Shown here: piece by piece, positions 12,791 through 26,019 of the stretch
Position numbering within the stretch: the first letter of the stretch is position 1
Layout of the letters: every line of letters begins with the position of its first letter
Assembly (NCBI RefSeq): GCF_910592395.1
Contig: NC_088322.1
Coordinates: forward strand, 12,083,431-12,147,430
Length of the DNA stretch: 64,000 nucleotides
From: Lineus longissimus
Lineage: Eukaryota > Nemertea > Pilidiophora > Heteronemertea > Lineidae
Direction: 5' to 3'
The notes under the pieces: model-generated
Database searches by the model: none
Told to the model about the DNA's origin: nothing
What the model saw: the letters and a program-made list of their open reading frames with translations, nothing else
Made by a program: the position numbers and the translations under genes

Positions 12791-14490
12791 AGGTGATGGA
12801 ATTCCAATTATTGTCTCAGATGTTTGACTGAATATTTGAACTTCAAGAATAACTGAATGTAACTTGTCAGACAAACGATGTAGGTTTCTAAGTGTGACGA
12901 GGTTGCGTCATCGGGGTTGTTTTGCGAATGAATATCTTTGTCAGCAAGAAATTAAAAATAAACGTGATAAACGTGTGAAACTAAGAAAGAAATGTTACTA
13001 TGGCGACGACAAGGCTGCATCATCTGTTAATTAATAAGTTGTGGGAGCATACAGTGTGTCCAGTACATGTATCAAAGAAAACTTTAGACAGGGAAGTCAA
13101 TGGCGATGAACATGATTGTTACGCTCAGGAAAAAATGTTTCTAATGACGACGGGGCTTTGCCATCTGTGTCACGTTGGGAACACAAATAAAAATACCGAA
13201 CATGGGCAGTGATCTGAGAACATGATCCAACAAGACCACGAAGTAAATTTTCCAAGACTATGTCATTCCAAAAGTTCTGCTGGTTCATTGTCGTAATTGT
13301 ATCTGTGACATTGGCTGCTTTAAGTACATTTTGAGGCTTCCAAATGCGTGTATTTCCAAAAGTCAGAAGGTCTTAATATAGCTTACGTTCAACCTTGAAC
13401 AAAATCAAATACCATACACTTATCGATATTAATTGCCTTCCGACTGAGTGCTTTTTACTGGTTTTCAATACGTCAATACCGTTATTTACCGACTGTTACA
13501 AGCGTTGTCGATATATTTGAATAAAACAATGCAACACAGAAATTCGCCTTCGGATTTCGATGATAGGAATTGATAGCCTGAGGCAGTTGCCGCTTCCATT
13601 TGTTGTAAACAAAGCTTCTCCTTATCGGCCTGAGCATCAGTATTTATCTGTCATCAACCATTTTGAACAGTTCCAACTTAAACTTCCAACATTCTGATAT
13701 ACGCTGTGATAAAATAATGTCCCGTGCTCCATCTTAGTTAGCTTCTTTCAACCATTATTGCACATTCATTGCTGAATGGTTGTTGCACAAACGCCCATAA
13801 CATTAACTTCAGTGTTTCCCCCAGCAGTTAAGTTGGGGCTGAACGTAGCCAAACGATATATATTAAGACCTTGCGATAAAACCGACAAAATAACCCCATT
13901 CATCACCAGCCATTTGGGTATTTGTCCAATGTTATCGCAATCCCTGACAAGGCTACCAAATTGATGATAATCAATGGTTTTTGCAAATCAGCCAGTTGTG
14001 CTTGATGTTGGCAAAATCTGAATCTTGGTTCGAGTGTACACATCAATTTCACTTCACCTTTGCCTACATCTGTCATATAGCTTGAAGGTCAATTTTTGAC
14101 CTCCTGCGTGCACGTTAATTATCATCTAAGATATTCATTTTGAGAAGCTGGATCAGCACGATCTGCACAACTGCCTAACTGCGTGCGCTGTGTTTTTGTA
14201 AATTATAGGCTAAGATGTGGTATAATGCACATTTGATGTAATGGACGAGATATCTCGACAGATCAAGCTAATTTCAACAGGACTTTGAATGTGTGTACTT
14301 AAGGAACGATACAAGGGCCTGCTGTGGAAGGATGATGATTCTATTACTAGTCTATTTCATCGAGGATATTTTCTAATAGAATAACTAATGACGCATCAGC
14401 ACATGTATTTGGTAGAATATCTATTTATAAACCAACTCTCACGTCATCTTGATTTTTGGCTCACCGTAGGGGAGTCTATACAACACCGCA
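12791..14490. other. No gene recognised
   Basis: Short frames only, with no repeat or motif I can support. Confidence 0.5.
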
Positions 14491-14491
14491 G

Positions 14492-14511
14492 TGTCCGTCG
14501 TCCGTCGTCGT

Positions 14512-14566
<55 letters not shown>

Positions 14567-14575
14567 TGTCCGTCG
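14492..14575 (+). repeat. (TCG)n microsatellite
   Basis: An almost uninterrupted run of TCG with a few CCG interruptions, opening and closing with TCCGTCG. It produces poly-Val and poly-Arg open frames that should not be called genes. It lies at the 5' side of the 302-bp tandem repeat. Confidence 0.95.
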
Positions 14576-14703
14576 TATCCTAGTTCAAAAACAGTGGCAC
14601 GTTTTTTAACCGCTAGGCCTATGAACTTAAAACTTTGTACACATGACCCCCTAGGTCAGATGACCCGTGACACTAAATTTCTGTCCGATATGATTCTCTA
14701 CTT

Positions 14704-14718
14704 GGCCACCAGGGGGCC
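14704..14718 (+). promoter_or_regulatory. CTCF-like core motif 1
   Basis: GGCCACCAGGGGGCC matches the known core of the animal CTCF binding consensus, TGGCCACCAGGGGGCGC. It sits in unit 1 of the 302-bp array. A sequence match does not show occupancy. Confidence 0.35.
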
Positions 14719-15004
14719 AAATGTGGATATCTAAAAAGTGTGATATCTCGCTTATTAGTGACTTGTTTTCGATAAAACTTTTGTGGTAGGTACTCATAGC
14801 AAGGATACATCATATGTCTTACGGGTTTTTAATTTGATCTACTTTTCAAGGTCGCAGAGGTCAAATGGCGTGAATTGGCCGTTTGAGTGTAACTATGGCA
14901 CGTTTCTCAACCACCAAAGCTATGAGCTTGAAACTTGGTACATATTACCCCCTATATCAGATAACCTCTGGTGCTGAATTTCAGCCTGATCTGATTCTTG
15001 ACTT

Positions 15005-15019
15005 TGCCACCAGGGGGCC
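15005..15019 (+). promoter_or_regulatory. CTCF-like core motif 2
   Basis: TGCCACCAGGGGGCC in unit 2 of the array, 301 bp from motif 1 and in the same orientation. Confidence 0.35.
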
Positions 15020-15306
15020 AAAACTGAAAAAGTAAGAAGTGCAATAGCCTGTTTATTAGCAAATTGTTTTTGATGAAATTTTTATGGCAGGGACCCCTAG
15101 CAAGGTTACCTCAGATGTTGCACGATTTTTCGGATTTGACGTACTTTTTAAGGTCGCAGAGGTCAAATGGCGTAAATTGGCCGTTTGAGTGTAACTATGG
15201 CACGTTTCTCAACCGCAACAGTAATGAACTTGAAACTTTGAACAAATGACCCCCTAGGTCAGTTGACCTTTTACACTGAATTTTGGTTCGTTCTGATTAT
15301 TGACTT

Positions 15307-15321
15307 GGCCACCAGGGGGCC
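15307..15321 (+). promoter_or_regulatory. CTCF-like core motif 3
   Basis: GGCCACCAGGGGGCC in unit 3 of the array, 302 bp from motif 2 and in the same orientation. Confidence 0.35.
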
Positions 15322-15629
15322 CAAACTCAAAACTCAAAAAGTGTGATTTCTCGCTTATTACTGATTTGTTTTTGATAAAAGTTTCATGGTAGGTATTCCC
15401 AGCAAGGATACATCACATATCTTACAGGTTTTTGATTTGACCCACCTTTCAAGTTCACAGAGGTCAAAGTTGAAAACTTTACCGTTCTTGGTACGTTTTG
15501 TCGTTGTTCAATGTAAAGAGTTTTAATTTTGTGTAATGATGCATCTAAGAAGCCACTATTTGTATGCCAAGTTTCAGCCAGATCGGAATTCAAATATGGC
15601 CGAAATTGCATGTTTTGTGGGTTTTTCCT

Positions 15630-15790
15630 CGTATTGTGGCAATCAAAAGGTCGTGAGTTCAAACCCCGGTCAAGGACAGCCAAAAATATTTTTATTTTTC
15701 ATCTTTTCCTTTTTTCTTTTCTGAGTTCTATCTTACATTTTCTTCATTTTTTTATTTATTTGGTGCCATAGATTTAATTTGGCGGCCATC
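15630..15790 (+). mobile_element. Possible SINE or tRNA-like fragment
   Basis: GTCGTGAGTTCAAACCCCGGTC (15651-15672) resembles a box B / T-arm. It is followed by a T-rich tract similar to the linker of the SINE at 12545. The distance between array anchors here (15453 to about 15906) exceeds one unit by about 150 bp, which fits an insertion. The body does not match SINE copies A and B. Confidence 0.35.
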
Positions 15791-15824
15791 TTGGAAATCG
15801 TTTTTTGCCGATTGCTGTAGTGTA

Positions 15825-15960
15825 ACAAGTGATGAAATTGTTATGGTCAGGTGGATGTGTCTACATCACATATCACCCTGGTTTGTTATTTGACCTACCT
15901 GTCAGGGTCACTGAGGTCAAAGTTAAAAATATATTCACCATTGTCATACTGTAGCACTTT
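15825..15960 (+). repeat. Diverged unit of the 302-bp repeat
   Basis: GATGAAATTGTTATGGTCAGG, ACATCACATATC, TTTGACCTACCTGTCA and GGTCACTGAGGTCAAAG occur in the same order as in the upstream units, with more substitutions. No CTCF-like motif is retained. Confidence 0.6.
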
Positions 15961-16704
15961 CTGTAGCTGTCTACTAAAAATACTTACGGTGAGCACAATG
16001 GCCCCTGGCCGTTTCATTAAAATAGTGATTCAAACATGTCTTAAGTAAATCTTCTTTGGGGACTAGCTGTCGCCAAGGTAATTCCGATAACTGTTGACGC
16101 TTTTATCATGTCGCAATGCACGTGGATACATTTCATGCTTCTAATGCGCCATCCTTTAAAAAGCCAGAGATACAATGCTGGAGAAACTGCAGAAGGCAAA
16201 AACTTGGACTATATGTACATCGTCCGCTACAAAATTGCTATTTTTGAATTGGAATCCCTCGACTCTCTTTTGAGGAAACAATGCAACCGGGTCAATGCTT
16301 CAGTGAGTCCACAAAAACCGTGGTGCAGAATCATCTCTATGTAATTGTGTATCTGTTGATGGGTTTCCGAAGCGGAAAACTGGACCATGTATCATAGCAA
16401 CAGGCTGTCACATTGCGGCCTATTGCGCCCGGCTGAATTACTGTCATGATCACAGGGACTCATTTATCTTCCTCGTGACATATCAACCGCCATTATGGCC
16501 GTAACTTACAGTAAGCCAACTTGACATTTCAACGAAGCAATGCTATACGAACGTATTGGCGGCTGTTATCACCGGCAAGCTCTGTAAGTACATTTGTAGT
16601 ATCGGCGGTAGCATTGCTGCATTGGCACACAAATGTATTGCATTGTTGCAGACCGAGATACCTATCATTGATATCATGGCAAGCTGATTGTGTTTCTTGG
16701 TAGT

Positions 16705-16893
16705 TGTGAAATTCAAATTCAAATTCAAATTCAAAGCAGTTAATTGAGCCAGATGAATAATACATTCATATAGGTTTAGAAAATACAATAAACTGGTGTG
16801 GGATAGAGAGAAGAAGCAGAGGAAAGTAAAACAGGCAGGGATCTGTCTTAGGAAATGTACCCTGACCATCAGCGTGCGGAGGTGATGTGACTA

Positions 16894-16925
<32 letters not shown>
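16705..16925 (-). mobile_element. Possible retroelement 3' fragment with (GAATTT)n tail
   Basis: On the minus strand, sequence after a homopolymer T run (16893-16924) ends near 16709 in four to five GAATTT hexamers. A short-unit 3' tail is typical of CR1/L2-type non-LTR elements. No reverse transcriptase frame is seen, so this is a tentative call. Confidence 0.35.
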
Positions 16926-16928
<3 letters not shown>

Positions 16929-19900
16929 CAGTATCAGCGTTTGGTAATACTTCTTTGGCGCACAGACACAATATCCAATTTGATCGTCGTTTTATGCTCG
17001 ATACACTGTCTATCTTAAGTTATTATAAATAAGCAAGGAAAACTGTGGAGGAAAGTAGTTCATGAGAGAACACCATCATTTGATGAACAGGAAAAGAACC
17101 GCATTGTGTATCTCAGGACTTACAGATTGGGATGTCATTGAGCTTAAAGAAAGCAACTGGACATTCGCCAAGGAATGGCTGTCCACAAAGGGGAGTAAAA
17201 AAAAATCACATTTCATTGTTCGAATTGAGGTGTTTCTCAAGTGGAGCTATCATTTCGCCTAAAACCTCGCCTGTTGCCTCGGTTTGGCTCCAACCTCGCG
17301 GTGTTTAGTGAGACAACCCACAGCGTCAGTTCAGTATGAATTCCTTCAATTAATTATAGCAAATCAAGATCTAATTTATGTGTATGTGTCATTGTCATTC
17401 GTCAGCGAGACAGTACAAAAATACAGGGAAGGCATCCTTAATATTTTTTAACATGTTTGTGGCACTGTTGACCTCAGCTGCGCTGTGTCTTTCGCTTTAA
17501 TTCCACGAACCACAGACACTGATAAATGCATGCGCTAACACATATAAAGTATATCCTGCATCTAAGCACCTGACGGTCCATAACCTAGGGATATTCGTGG
17601 CTATCATGCTTTATTTGAACCCGGAAACTGGCTTTGGCAGATGCCTGTTAGCTCCCGAATGTGGCCATTACGGCCGACCATTGGATTGTGGAGAGTGATA
17701 AAATGTGGGTCAGATGGTTAGGGATGCCACAATTATGGCAGGGCTGTGATTTATCATCAATCTGGGGTGTCGTAATGAGAAAGAATGTTGGTTTGGATTG
17801 GACCTGTATTCTGGATCTTGGCTCAGGAACACCAGTTGCTTATAAAAGACAAGCATTGAAGTCAAATGAATTGGCTCCGGTTTTCTTTCTCCTTTGAAAA
17901 TCCTTCTGTATGGTTTCTCACCTGCGAGGAGTTATATAGGAACGTACAGCTTGGATGTGGATAGGATTTGCGGGTCAGATGGTTGCGCCCAGGACGATTG
18001 ATTTCATCAAGGCAACGATCCCCCTCATCAGATTGCTGGGTGCGTTTGACAGTGTGCTTCGATTGTTTGTTGAGTTACATGGCCTTTTATCAATCACACA
18101 ACCATCCGAAAAAAGTCCATAGGTAAACACCAATACTTATAGATAATGATCATGCGGCTGGTTATGGAATACTATATCTACGAAAAGATCATGCATCGCA
18201 ATGCGAAAACAAACTGGAGCAAAAAATTATAAAATGTCGCTAGAAGATCTGTTTTTTCGCGTCTGAGTTTTACTTCTCCATTACGCTGCGCTTATTAGGT
18301 TTACATTTCATTTGTTGACGTTAGGGTCTCACTTTACTCGGTTGATGTCGAATCAATATGAGCCGCTGAGCTATCAATCAAGCCGATTGCATTCATTGTT
18401 TACAGTTACTATGGAGCCATTGTGGGCAAACAAACAAACCCATGAATCAGTGATATTTGGTTTGTCAATATTTTGCGTGAGGACGATGTTCTGCTTAATC
18501 AAAGGTTATATTAATTTCATGAGTCGCCCATGGTGAATTATTTAATGATTACTGTAGGAAGCCCATATACTCAATATTTGCCTTCCGTCAAGATGTTCGT
18601 TTCACCATGTTTCTCTTAGTTACAGGATTTTGGTCAACCCTGTATATCAGAAAGTAGTTTCTGCAACACCCTGTACATTTGCCAAATTCCCAATCATCTA
18701 CTGATACGAAGTACAGACAACTCAATCATATCAGTCATTATATACAATGAATATTCTGCTTTGATAATTGCAAGGTAATACACTCGTCCATCCTGAGAGG
18801 CCTCACCATATTACCCGAGACAACCAAGTGGAGCGAATCCTTCTTACAATAAAACACACCGGGGCAGGGAAAACCTCATTCGAGATTTGATCGATTGGCT
18901 TGCCTTGCTAAAGGTCTTGTAGCTGATCGGGGTCATGTTTATGCAACTGTTCGATCTGGGACTCAATTATAGGCAGAAGTTCTCATGTCGGTGAAGGAAG
19001 GTTTTTCAACATTAGTTTCTGAACATTAAGCAGATCGGCTGACAGGCAACTGTCAACGAGTCTTTCTTTGAGAATTGCGCTGGTTGCTCTCTGAGTGTTA
19101 TCATCTATTTCAGATGTTGAAGCGCCTGGAACCAGAGTAGCAGGATAATCAGCACAGAAAAAAGCTTTTGTCAGGTTTTCGTAGAAGTGATCATAGTCAT
19201 TGATCAAATATATCGGCACCCAAAAAGACCGTTGCCAAATTCATCACGTTGAACAGTTTTGTAACGATATAAGAAAATCTGTGCGTCATATCAAGACAAA
19301 CGGGGCCTTCCTTTCTCCTCTAAGAATCGAACACCCAGTGTTGTGCAGTGGTCACTCACCGCTGCGAGAAGTTCAAATGTATAGCTGCTGCATACGCATA
19401 TCTGGCAAAGTAAAGTGTTGTTACACGTTGCGTGGCATTTACCATAAAATGTCATAGACGTAAGAAACAATGTGTACAAACCACACACTGTCATTCACAA
19501 ACGATTTTTGGTTGCCAAACATCTCTTTGATTTACTTATCTTTAATGCACTTTCCATATTTACGACTACGTCCGTGCCATTTGCTCTGCAGATGCTAATC
19601 GCATCATAAATAAACCCTGTTGGAAATAGAACTTTCGGTTGGTTGGAGAGACGACTGACGTGGTTAAGAGATGTAGTATACGAATTCCCACATTGTGTCA
19701 ATGGCTCGTGGGTAGATTGGAAATAATAGCGATTTACTGAGTGATGGATGGTTTTTGCGGTAGAGTGGTTGGAAAAAAGGAGAAGGTCAGACGTTTTAGG
19801 GATCAAAGGGCATTTGATGTTGAAAGTTCATAAACAGAAACATGATATTTGTGGTAAAGTGACAGATCGTACTTTGCTGGGTGTGACATATCAGGTAGAT

Positions 19901-22050
19901 CAAGGGTTTAGTGGATCAACCGAGGGCGGATATGCGAGAAGCTGAATGGATATTGTAAACGGGTTGACATACTACTGTTCTCTCCATGTGTAATGACGAT
20001 GGAATGAAAATTTCGTAAATGTTGTCGCTGAAAAGAGTGTCACATAAGAATTGCTGGGCTTGTATGAGTTCTGTGGTACCAGGTTGTCCGGTAGATGTTC
20101 AGAAGCACAATTCGTTTTGAATTTGCTGTTCTTCAGCTTAACGCTTCAGCAACAGTGTGACATCTTTTAACGAAACACCTCGGCTTCGTTTCGTGTTTTC
20201 TTTTTTAATTTTTACAGTGATCTTTTTGTCTTGTAGTTGAGACAGCCTTGTAGGTGACAGTTTTGCTATGATACGTCAATGGCCTGTTTTGGACATTCTT
20301 CCTCGGAAACAGCAATACATTCCCTTGAAGACAAGGTCATTACATCAAATACACTTTATCACACATGTATTTCACAGCTATTCGTCAAAATTAAATGATT
20401 GTATTACGCAGAGAATGACATAATTTCAAAGACATGCCTAGAACGTCATAAGTGTTTTCAAAAAAGTATTTCCAGAATAAAGATAGTTACCATGCACCAC
20501 ACCCAATGTATCTTTCTTGATACCCTCCCAGGTGTCATAAGCCGGTTGTGATTTGACATGCTTCATAGCTTATATGATGGATGCCGAGGAAGCAGACCAA
20601 ATAATTCCCTAGGCCACCCACTCGGTAGTATTGATAACTTCTACAAGATAAGCTCATACATCATGTGTGGATGAGTGTTCTCCAAACAGAAAACAAATAA
20701 CTGAATGGTGGTCGCCATCAGAGAGAGGTTAGAGTTTTTTTGAGTACGTCCTTTGACAGTCGTTCCATCTTCTCCTTTTTCTACTCTAACGTTTCCTGAA
20801 GGTTGAAAAGAGGAGTGCACATTATGGACTGCAAACTGGTTTTAATTGCCAATCCATCATCAAACTGTGTGCCCAGTGTTGTTGTGTGGATGAGTGTTGA
20901 GAAACAGTTTATGTCATCTGAGTGCCCAAACGGCCAACAATCTTTTGGCGAAATGTGAATAAGTGTGTTCGGTGAGCAGTGATACATTCATATTCCCTAA
21001 GTGTCAGCCTGGATAAAGGGATTAGCTACAGGCCATTTAGTGTTCTGTATTTAATGGTCTGCAGGGGACAGTTTCGATCAATCACACTCGCTGGCAATGG
21101 GAATTACCTTATGATAAAATGTTTAGTATGTGGTCCATGTGATGAGGTTTGTTTTGATACTGTTTGGGTTCAATGTATTGCTATAAGGAACGTCTCATGG
21201 CGGATGGCGAAATTCCCAGTCATTTTACCAGTATGTGTGCATAATGTCAAATCCGGTGAACGCTTTGAATTGCTTTTACAGAAAGAACCAACGAAGTTGA
21301 GGGGCAATTACAAGGGAAATATAGGCAATCGGGTTCTCTATTTTTGAGCGCACACCACACGTGACCATGACCATGTTGAAGAATGTCCTCGTTGCCTTGT
21401 CAAATCCCAAAGTACCACATCTGGACTAATCCATTAGCAGATAGGGCGTTTAGTGGAAGCGTTAATGACTTTAATAGCAGCGCTTCCAAATCCTTGATCA
21501 AAGTAACTTAATGCATCAGTTCAACTGCAACAGCAATCCAACTATTTCATTTAATCTGCAGCCATCTTCTTTGCATTTAACGTAGCGGGGATGAACGAAA
21601 GAACAAAACGCGACTGGAGTTCTATCAACTTCGGATCAAAACATATTTAATTAAAGACTGGGTTCGAATTAAATCCTGAGAGTCAAGCTAATTAGGAGTC
21701 ATATGGTGCGTTGAATTGATAATGATGGCGCATTAAAAACCGAATGTGAATGGTTCAAAGCGGAAGAAACATATCCAACGTTATTGTCTTGCCTTGTGTC
21801 CAGAGTGACGCTAATCAAAATATGGAGCCGTTTTCCTTGGGTTTTGTGGTGTCTAAATCTCATGATTAGATAGTTCAGATAGCCTCGGTATGTCATCAAA
21901 GTCGTACATGTCTCTTGACGAGATGCACTATTGCCTCAATCATATCACAAAATGTTATTTCGTCCGCTAGTCACGTCACAACGGCTCTAAAGGTCTGTGA
22001 TGTTGCACTTATTTTGAATAATTACAAATATGATCGATCGAATAGTTGTA
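16926..22050. other. No gene recognised
   Basis: Short frames only (for example 19495-19806 - and 20979-21347 +). None shows a known domain or a convincing exon context. Confidence 0.5.
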
Positions 22051-22051
22051 T

Positions 22052-22270
22052 AGAGAAACCGTTTAGAACTCGGAAATAGCCTCCTACAATACACCTTTCC
22101 AGAAATGGGGTGCTGAGTGTCCGAAATAGTGATGTCATAAGGGGAAACTGGGCTTGGTGGAGGGACAAAGGAGATAGTCATGGTTGACCAACACACTTGA
22201 ATGCCTTTAATGACGGACAAGGGGGGAAAAGTTAGTTCCAATGCAAGCCACCAATTTCGGGAAGCATGTA
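22052..22270 (-). mobile_element. Composite repeat copy 2: foldback end plus 180-bp repeat
   Basis: 22052-22090 is the terminal part of the foldback family (AGAGAAACCGTT ... AGCCTCCTAC). It joins directly to 22091-22270, the inverse copy of the repeat at 1263-1446. The shared adjacency with the locus at 1.3-2.0 kb is the main evidence that both parts belong to one element. Confidence 0.75.
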
Positions 22271-23730
22271 TAGGTTGACGTGTACGTATTGAAGTATCTT
22301 GCTGTATGTTCGTTTACATCGTAGTACGTGAACGTTTACACTACGATTGTATTGTATGGAAAGAAAATGATATGATCTAGGCCATTTTCTAGCCTATTCT
22401 CGCCTTGCAACCTTTCCAGAATCCTTGACCACTTCAATCTGATCAGGCCACCAGTCCAATATAGGAAGTAATCGATGTTGATTGGTTCTGTTTCATTGAT
22501 TTTGTCAGATCGAATCGGACGTGGCCAGTGATCATTAAGTCTAACGAGCCATGTATTGGGTGTTTTCGAGTGTGGCTGTCGCAATAGATACTCTAAATCC
22601 GCCAAGATAACACGAGTATTCAGGCGTGCTCATGGTAAAGGTTATTGGGTCCTGTGATATCGGTCTGTGGTTAACCAATTAACTCACATTTAGACAATTG
22701 CAAAAGTTTGGTTGTGTGCTTCCAATCTCAAGCTAAGAATAGTATTTTAGAGATTGTTATAGAGCAATATGTTAGTGTAAGACTGGTTTAATAGTCCCTT
22801 TAAGGACTTGTGAGTATATGTTCCTGTACGCTTGAGTGAATCCCAAGCCAGTATTGCTTTACATATTGTATAGTGTTGGTTGTTGACTAATAGCCTTTGT
22901 TAACATGTATGTATAGATGATGTAAGACACAACAATGAATACTGGGTGTGTAGATTATGTTCGGCAGAAGGCCAGAGAACTAGCTGGAGAACACATGTAG
23001 TGTACTAAAAGAAGAGTTGACTTTGTAAATATTCTAGACCCAAAGTAGCGTTCTGTTGCGTTCATTTTACGTGCCCCTCTCATTATCGAGGCTTGTGAAT
23101 AAATGATTTCAGAATGCTACTACCCAGCAGTACTAGTGTCTTAAACTTATTGATTTTTGGCGGGTTTTTGTTGCCTACAGTCTGCCAGATATTACCAAAC
23201 CGACGATACCAGCCTTATTTAGACCAGTTATCAATAGAAGGTCACCCGCCCAGGTTTTAACTGAGAGATTCCAATTAATAATACATGTCCGAGGCACGTA
23301 TAACCGGAGGGAAATGTAATCAGAGTGCCAGATCAATACTAATCTAATGGTAAGAAAAAACGGATTCGGTTAGTGGCAGCGGAGGCAGTCACGGGAATAA
23401 TGCACATACATGTATGGATCAATTTTCGATTCCGCGCTACTCACCAAATTCTAAATCACATTATTTGATGTTCACCTAGTACGACAAAACACCTCATTCA
23501 AAAGTGTAAATCCACCTTCTTAATATGAATTGGCTTTGAAAAAGGTCTTCGGTTCTCCAACGTGGTTCCATAATACCTCAAATGCATCTCAGCCATGCCA
23601 CTGGCATGAAATTCACCTTAATTTACCGCATGATATCACACCTGGATGGCATGAAATCTACATTATCGATCTGCTGTGAGATGGATGTAGACATGGCCTT
23701 CGAATCGATTCTTTACTACGATGTTACACC
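22271..23730. other. No gene recognised
   Basis: AT-rich sequence with no repeat or exon that I can support. Confidence 0.5.
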
Positions 23731-23883
23731 AGTAGGAGGCTTTTTCAGATTTCTTATCGGTTTCTCTAACATTTGCCTGATTTATCCGACAAAAGTCCGA
23801 CATTGTCCGACTTTTCCCTGAATCGGATTTCTAGAAACCTGTCAATAAGACTAGGGCTTCCCAAAATAAGAAATAAAAGATCA
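23731..23883 (+). mobile_element. Foldback element, single arm
   Basis: AGTAGGAGGCTTTTTCAG through the TCCGACAAAAGTCCGACATTGTCCGAC segment to the GGCTTCCCAAAATA and AAAAGATC end. Only one arm is recognisable. Confidence 0.8.
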
Positions 23884-25803
23884 CTGTGACTTGCATTCTG
23901 TTGATAACACCTATGAATGGAATGATCAACTTAGTAGCCTAAGATTGATAGGATTATTACGCTCAGCTATGCAGACACTTCGATTTCTGCTACTGGACGT
24001 GAATGTGGTATTCGCCACGTTACTGCTAATATTCCTGTTTTATTGCTTTTTTACTACGTCGGTTTTTCATGATTGGATGCAGTACCATTAATGAAGCAGG
24101 CAGTCATTGGTGCAGCACTCCCAATCTAAAGTGATTATCAAGAATCAGAGCTCACATCAGAAAATCAATTTCTTCTGAATCCCATTTGACAATTGATAAT
24201 TTCTTTGTGCATCCTCTAATATCACAGGCATCTGTTTACACATAGCCAATAGCCAAAGCCAGTCTGAGACAGCGCCCATGAAAACGGCTTTTCAAATTGT
24301 CAATTTTCTTCAATAAAAATGTTGATAAGTCTTTTTCGACGGCTCTTGGTAATTGGATGAAATGCTAGGTTTCCATACAGAATTGCGAATACACAAGCCT
24401 GTTAGATTAGGTTTATCAGATTGGATGCCTCCCAAATGGTTTTGGATAAAGAATGGTCTTTAATGAACAGGCGATGGACGGATTGGATTTAACTGTGGAA
24501 ATGCCATGAAGCAGCAAACCAATAGAGAAAAGTTGTGATAATATTGATATGCAACGATTCCTTGGTTAACTGTAGCTGGGCATATGCGGTTAGACAAAAC
24601 AAATGATGAGACTAAGGTGATTTTTTTTGGACAGGGTAACGGCGGTGACAGCTTGCAATTGAGAACGCTGACCCCTCACTGCAACATGACACGACAACAA
24701 TGCTATGCAAGCCACAGTTCGATCACGAATATTGTATTCCATGTTTAAACAGAAAGATAATTGACAATGTAAAATCTGGAAAAAATATTGTAAAGACAAT
24801 TAAATTTACATCAATGATGCAGGAGGAAAATAGATGACATTAGAACGTTGAGCAAACTGGTCGTTTGAGATGACAGTGCATTACTCATTACATTTACAGT
24901 TCAATTTTATCCAAGGAATATAACAATACTAGTATAAAGATTCAACAGTTGGTCCCCAGCCTTTGCAATGACCTTAACTACATGAGACATCTTACTAATA
25001 CCGCATGATCACTTTGATTCTATCAGATCCAACCTGTTGATAGGGGACATGTTAATGTCACCTCTAATTCGTGTCAGTCTTACGTTCGATAAAGCGAGTT
25101 GTTGTCAGTTTGTAGTATAGCGACCGAGGAGTGAGGCCGGAAATTCTTTCGTTGGCAGAACTTTGTCCTCGCTGACAATAGCCTTAGCTTTTTACCGAGG
25201 TGTAAGCGGGGCAACATCTTGCTAATCGATCAGTAGTTTGCGCTCCAGAATCCAAAAGAGGCGTTCAAAGAATAAACGAACAGCTCATACATTAGCTCAT
25301 GTGGTAGCATCACAGCTTTGGTTAAATTCCGTATTTTATGATTATGATCGTGTGCTAATCTGATCATAAACCAGAGTTCAGCTGTTTATAGAAGGATGTC
25401 ACGCACTAACTCGTGGATGGTATTCAGTTGTGAGCAGACTTGCACTCAAGAGAACGCTGTTACCAACATGTTGCTACTGTGCCATTGGTAACTCTGATTT
25501 ACAGAAAGAATAGAGTGACCAGACCAGTTTGTTGTGATTATCATCGTCCATTACTGAGGGATTATTGATGATCTGCATCCTAAAACAACCCACTCTACAA
25601 CAGGACGTTAGCTCATGATATCAAGAAATACATGAATGTAGATACGTATCACGTTGAAAATACCAACCTCGTTGTTTTTCGAGAGGTATTCGGTCTTAAT
25701 CTCTTCTGACCCCCTGAGTTATTTCTACGTTAGAGTTTGGTCGTTCAATGTAGGCGCTTCAAATTAGTGGGATGCCTCGGCGCTTTGAGCAGAGGGAAAT
25801 GAA

Positions 25804-26019
25804 GATCAAAGGCCTATGATGAATGGGGTTGATGAGGTGTGAACCAAATACCCAGAGTGACCTTGATCTTCAATGCCCTATTTTGGGAAGCCCTAGTATT
25901 TTTCATTAGTTTTCTAGAAACCGATTCAGGGAAAGTCGGACAATGTCGGACTTTTGGCAGAAAAATGAGGAAAAAGTTAGAGGAACCGTTAAGAAGTCGG
26001 AAAAAGCCTCCTACTAATG
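25804..26019 (-). mobile_element. Foldback element, single arm (reverse)
   Basis: Reads AGATCAAAGGCCTATGATG ... GATGAGGTGTGA ... GGGAAGCCCTAGTATTTTTC ... GTCGGACAATGTCGGAC ... GAAAAAGCCTCCTACTAATG, the reverse orientation of the arm at 23731. The 82- and 72-codon frames here belong to the repeat. Confidence 0.8.

Larger units (their letters stand above)
14590..15505 (+). repeat. ~302-bp tandem repeat, about three units
   Basis: Successive units share GGCACGTTT(T/C)T(C/T)AACC, ACCCCCTA(G/T)(G/A)TCAG, CCACCAGGGGGCC and AGAGGTCAAA. The anchor AGAGGTCAAA recurs at about 14856, 15158 and 15459, and CCACCAGGGGG at 14706, 15007 and 15309, so the period is 301-302 bp. A diverged further unit is visible at 15825-15935. 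No coding potential is evident. Confidence 0.9.

Noticed and set aside
14388-14734. Open frames with long poly-Val and poly-Arg
   Set aside because: They are translations of the (TCG)n microsatellite in two frames.
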